The notes under the pieces were generated by a model, which saw nothing but the letters and a program-made list of their open reading frames with translations, did not search any database and was not told the origin of the DNA. The translations under genes and the position numbers were made by a program. DNA of 52,906 bases from Halolamina sp. CBA1230. GTDB lineage: Archaea; Halobacteriota; Halobacteria; Halobacteriales; Haloferacaceae. Positions 51,290-52,906 of the stretch are shown one piece after another; positions within the stretch are counted from its first letter, which is position 1, and the number at the start of each line of letters is the position of its first letter. The stretch covers positions 1 to 52,906 of the forward strand of contig NZ_CP054590.1 in the NCBI RefSeq assembly GCF_002025255.2, read 5' to 3'.

Positions 51290-51330
51290 TTAACCAACAT
51301 ACTCTCCTTGCGATTCAGATTGTTGGTTAA
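51290..51330. repeat. TTAACCAACA inverted repeat, site 2
   Basis: TTAACCAACA (51,290-51,299) and TGTTGGTTAA (51,321-51,330) with 21 bases between. The centre contains CGATTCAGAT, the reverse complement of ATCTGAATCG in site 1, fixing the relative orientation as inverted. Confidence 0.75.
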
Positions 51331-51971
51331 CACTCTAAGCGTGTCAACAACTGAGCTCGGACTATGAACGAGTTTCGCCTCAGAACATCGATAGGATGAG
51401 TTGGAGTGCTGTCTCTCTTGTACTGAAGCCCCGTCGAGCAATTTTGAATAGGTTCAACGTCCCGAATTCGCGGGAAGCGGAGGTTTTCATTCGTCATCTC
51501 CCTGGAGAGCGTGGCCATCCAGCGAGGCGTTCTTGACATAGAGCCAGTCGGAACCCTATCAGTACTCCTCGAATTCCCCCCGTTTACCCCGTGGTCGAGC
51601 AATTTTAGCGAAATAGTGGTGAGGCGGTAGCTCGTCGAGGTATTTTCTATCGCCTCAAATCGGCCCGACGAGGTTCTTCTGCGATTTGAGCGCGTTATTT
51701 CGCCTTGCATATCGCGGGTTTCGTCCAAGAAAGAGGCGATATGCAATGTGCGAAGGCCGCTGGCTCTCTCCGGCCGAGGGGCCATCTCTGGGGTCCTGCT
51801 TTCAGAAATGTATCAGTTTGAGAGCACAGTATCGTCTACTGAGTCACCGGAGCTTTCGTCGTCCCAACGACCAGCCTGAGGTATCGGGTTTTTGCCTCCT
51901 CGAGAGCCCTGTCTGTGAGTCCGTCTCATGGGCCCCTGATGTTGATGACCGCGGCGCGCATCCTATAGGAT
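51331..51971. other. Structured non-coding stretch with inverted and direct repeats
   Basis: GTCGAGCAATTTT occurs at 51,432 and 51,592. TTGCATATCGC (51,705-51,715) and GCGATATGCAA (51,736-51,746) are perfect 11-base inverted arms. TCGTCGAGGTATTTTCTATCG and a diverged copy (gacgaggttcttctgcgattt) follow each other at 51,629-51,690. No convincing open frame. Candidate origin, centromere or structured RNA. Confidence 0.5.
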
Positions 51972-52211
51972 ATGGACTGTCCTGCGTGCGGTGGCCCGGT
52001 CACGCTCGAGGTTGGGCCGGACCGACCGCCGTCGACATCACTATCCGATGCAGTGCTCGATGCTACTGAAGACGAGTGGCTCGACGTCGTCCAGGCGTGC
52101 TGGGACTGTGGATGGCAAGAAGAGCGCCTGCACCGCGTCGAGGCAATCGATACGACCGCGGCGGTGCAGACGCGATCGATCGAGTGGAGGACCAACGGAG
52201 GCTGCCTCTGA
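51972..52211 (+). CDS. Small zinc-finger protein
   Basis: 79 residues from ATG 51,972. CPACGGPVTLEV near the N-terminus and CWDCGWQEERLHRVEAID near residue 43 form one four-Cys zinc site, with an acidic helical insert (SLSDAVLDATEDEWLDVVQA) between. Widespread haloarchaeal small zinc proteins share the plan. The C-terminus (AAVQTRSIEWRTNGGCL) ends abruptly, so the gene may have lost some codons. Only a CTATAGGA run precedes the start, so the transcript is perhaps leaderless. Confidence 0.7.
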   Translation: MDCPACGGPVTLEVGPDRPPSTSLSDAVLDATEDEWLDVVQACWDCGWQEERLHRVEAIDTTAAVQTRSIEWRTNGGCL

Positions 52212-52727
52212 CACACCTACGCTCAAGCGAGGTCGACCCTCGCTATCGGCTATCTGGTTGTCAGGGTAAAAATATTGGGGTAAAGACATTTCACAGAGGT
52301 ATTATAGACCGCGATCCCGTCGCCAGCGTCTCACCGAAGGACCCTGCAGGAACACGTCCGAGACAACCGGCTCGCATAGCTGGCGGCGCGGAATGTGCTC
52401 GCCTGTGGCGACGACGGCATGACCTGCTGGTAAGCAAAACAGGCGCCGGCTCCCCATCCGGAACTGGGCGCCGAGTTGTCCGGCGACCCGAGGGCGAGAC
52501 GGACACGCTCGAAAAATCCGCGAGCGCTAAATGAACCGCAGGTCCGCAAAATCACCCGGCGGGGAGATGCCGGGTGATGTGTCATCCCGTTGTCGTCGGC
52601 GCTCGATGGTCAGGCCGAGCGCCATCTGGTGATTAGAAAGACCAGAGTATGAACGTTCTGGCTCCACCCTCTCTCCGGATCCACACTCGATCAACGGCTG
52701 GTTGCTCCGTTTGATAGCCTCCCACGA
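52212..52727. other. Gap with a strong hairpin, no recognised gene
   Basis: ATCACCCGGC (52,551-52,560) and GCCGGGTGAT (52,569-52,578) form a perfect ten-base stem with an eight-base loop. AAATATTGGGGTAAAG near 52,268 is AT-rich. Short frames in several phases overlap and none is convincing. Confidence 0.45.
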
Positions 52728-52906
52728 ATGGGTGGGCGTCCGCGCACAATGTGTCACCACACCTTTGCATCCGGAGGCGGATGGCCCCGATGTCCCGTGT
52801 CTGGATCCACCCCGATACAGTGTCCAACCTGTGGATGGACTGGCCAACAGTCCGATCTCGAAAACGAAGAGCAAGGATTTGCGTGCCCAACGTGCGGTGA
52901 GAACGT
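52728..52906 (+). CDS. Small zinc-ribbon protein, 5' part (continues at base 1)
   Basis: Reading starts at ATG 52728 (or in-frame ATG 52749), runs to the window end and finishes at TAG 50-52 after circularisation. The join-spanning C-terminal half has two CPTCG motifs about 20 residues apart, the usual layout of a single zinc ribbon in small haloarchaeal proteins. Both motifs are only complete when the two ends are joined, which supports both the gene and the circularity. The N-terminal half is poorly recognisable, so the later ATG is possible. Neighbours are tnpB debris, which gives no functional context. Function is unknown; such proteins are usually nucleic-acid or protein binding. Confidence 0.6.
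   Translation, partial: MGGRPRTMCHHTFASGGGWPRCPVSGSTPIQCPTCGWTGQQSDLENEEQGFACPTCGEN

Noticed and set aside
52527-52874. 115-codon reverse-strand frame at the window end
   Set aside because: It is opposite the join-spanning zinc-ribbon gene, whose CPTCG motifs are more convincing.

Overview
The window looks like a complete circular haloarchaeal plasmid of about 52.87 kb. The first 39 bases are repeated exactly as the last 39, and a small zinc-ribbon gene reads through the join. Haloarchaeal hallmarks are strongly acidic proteins, an S-layer type signal peptide, a PGF-CTERM surface protein, Tat lipoproteins with twin arginines, a HalOD1 protein, Orc1/Cdc6 initiators with origin-recognition repeats (ORBs), and many IS200/IS605-type tnpB elements. 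No rRNA, tRNA, ribosomal or central-metabolism gene was seen. The genus is not determined.

Layout. 0-6 kb: tnpB elements, an ATPase/nuclease gene and a cut-off Orc1 remnant. 6.4-12.5 kb: two large secreted surface proteins. 12.8-19.3 kb: a DNA-binding protein, a second copy of a tnpB element with a divergent 47-residue gene, an IS6 transposase split by another tnpB element, decayed toxin-antitoxin genes and small conserved genes. 19.6-25.2 kb: a GC-rich, translationally coupled operon that looks like an array-less type IV-like CRISPR-Cas (RAMP) module: a Csf1-like zinc protein, a Csf2/Cas7-like protein, an acidic repeat protein, an unknown protein, a double glycine-loop RAMP and a DEDD exonuclease, followed by an HNH nuclease. 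25.5-30.7 kb: a tnpB element, Orc1-A with its ORB-rich origin, and a complete tnpA-tnpB element. 30.9-37.9 kb: tyrosine recombinase, large DDE transposase, two lipoproteins and a broken PemK toxin with an intact partner. 38.0-41.5 kb: ParA partition operon and a VapBC-like pair. 41.8-45.1 kb: Orc1-B with a different ORB set, then another VapBC-like pair. 45.7-49.9 kb: zinc-finger tyrosine recombinase and small accessory genes. 50-52.9 kb: a decayed tnpB, an orphan ORB, a structured non-coding stretch and small zinc proteins.

How it fits together. Two initiator/origin pairs plus a third initiator remnant suggest fusion of replicons. ParA and its partner give partition, and toxin-antitoxin pairs stabilise the plasmid. 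Two recombinases sit next to inverted TTAACCAA-type sites, two of which face each other across 4.1 kb. The RAMP operon is the most unusual cargo: it has effector-like subunits and two nuclease families, but no DinG or RecD helicase, no adaptation genes and no CRISPR array in the replicon. Functions are inferred from motifs read by eye; no database search was run.
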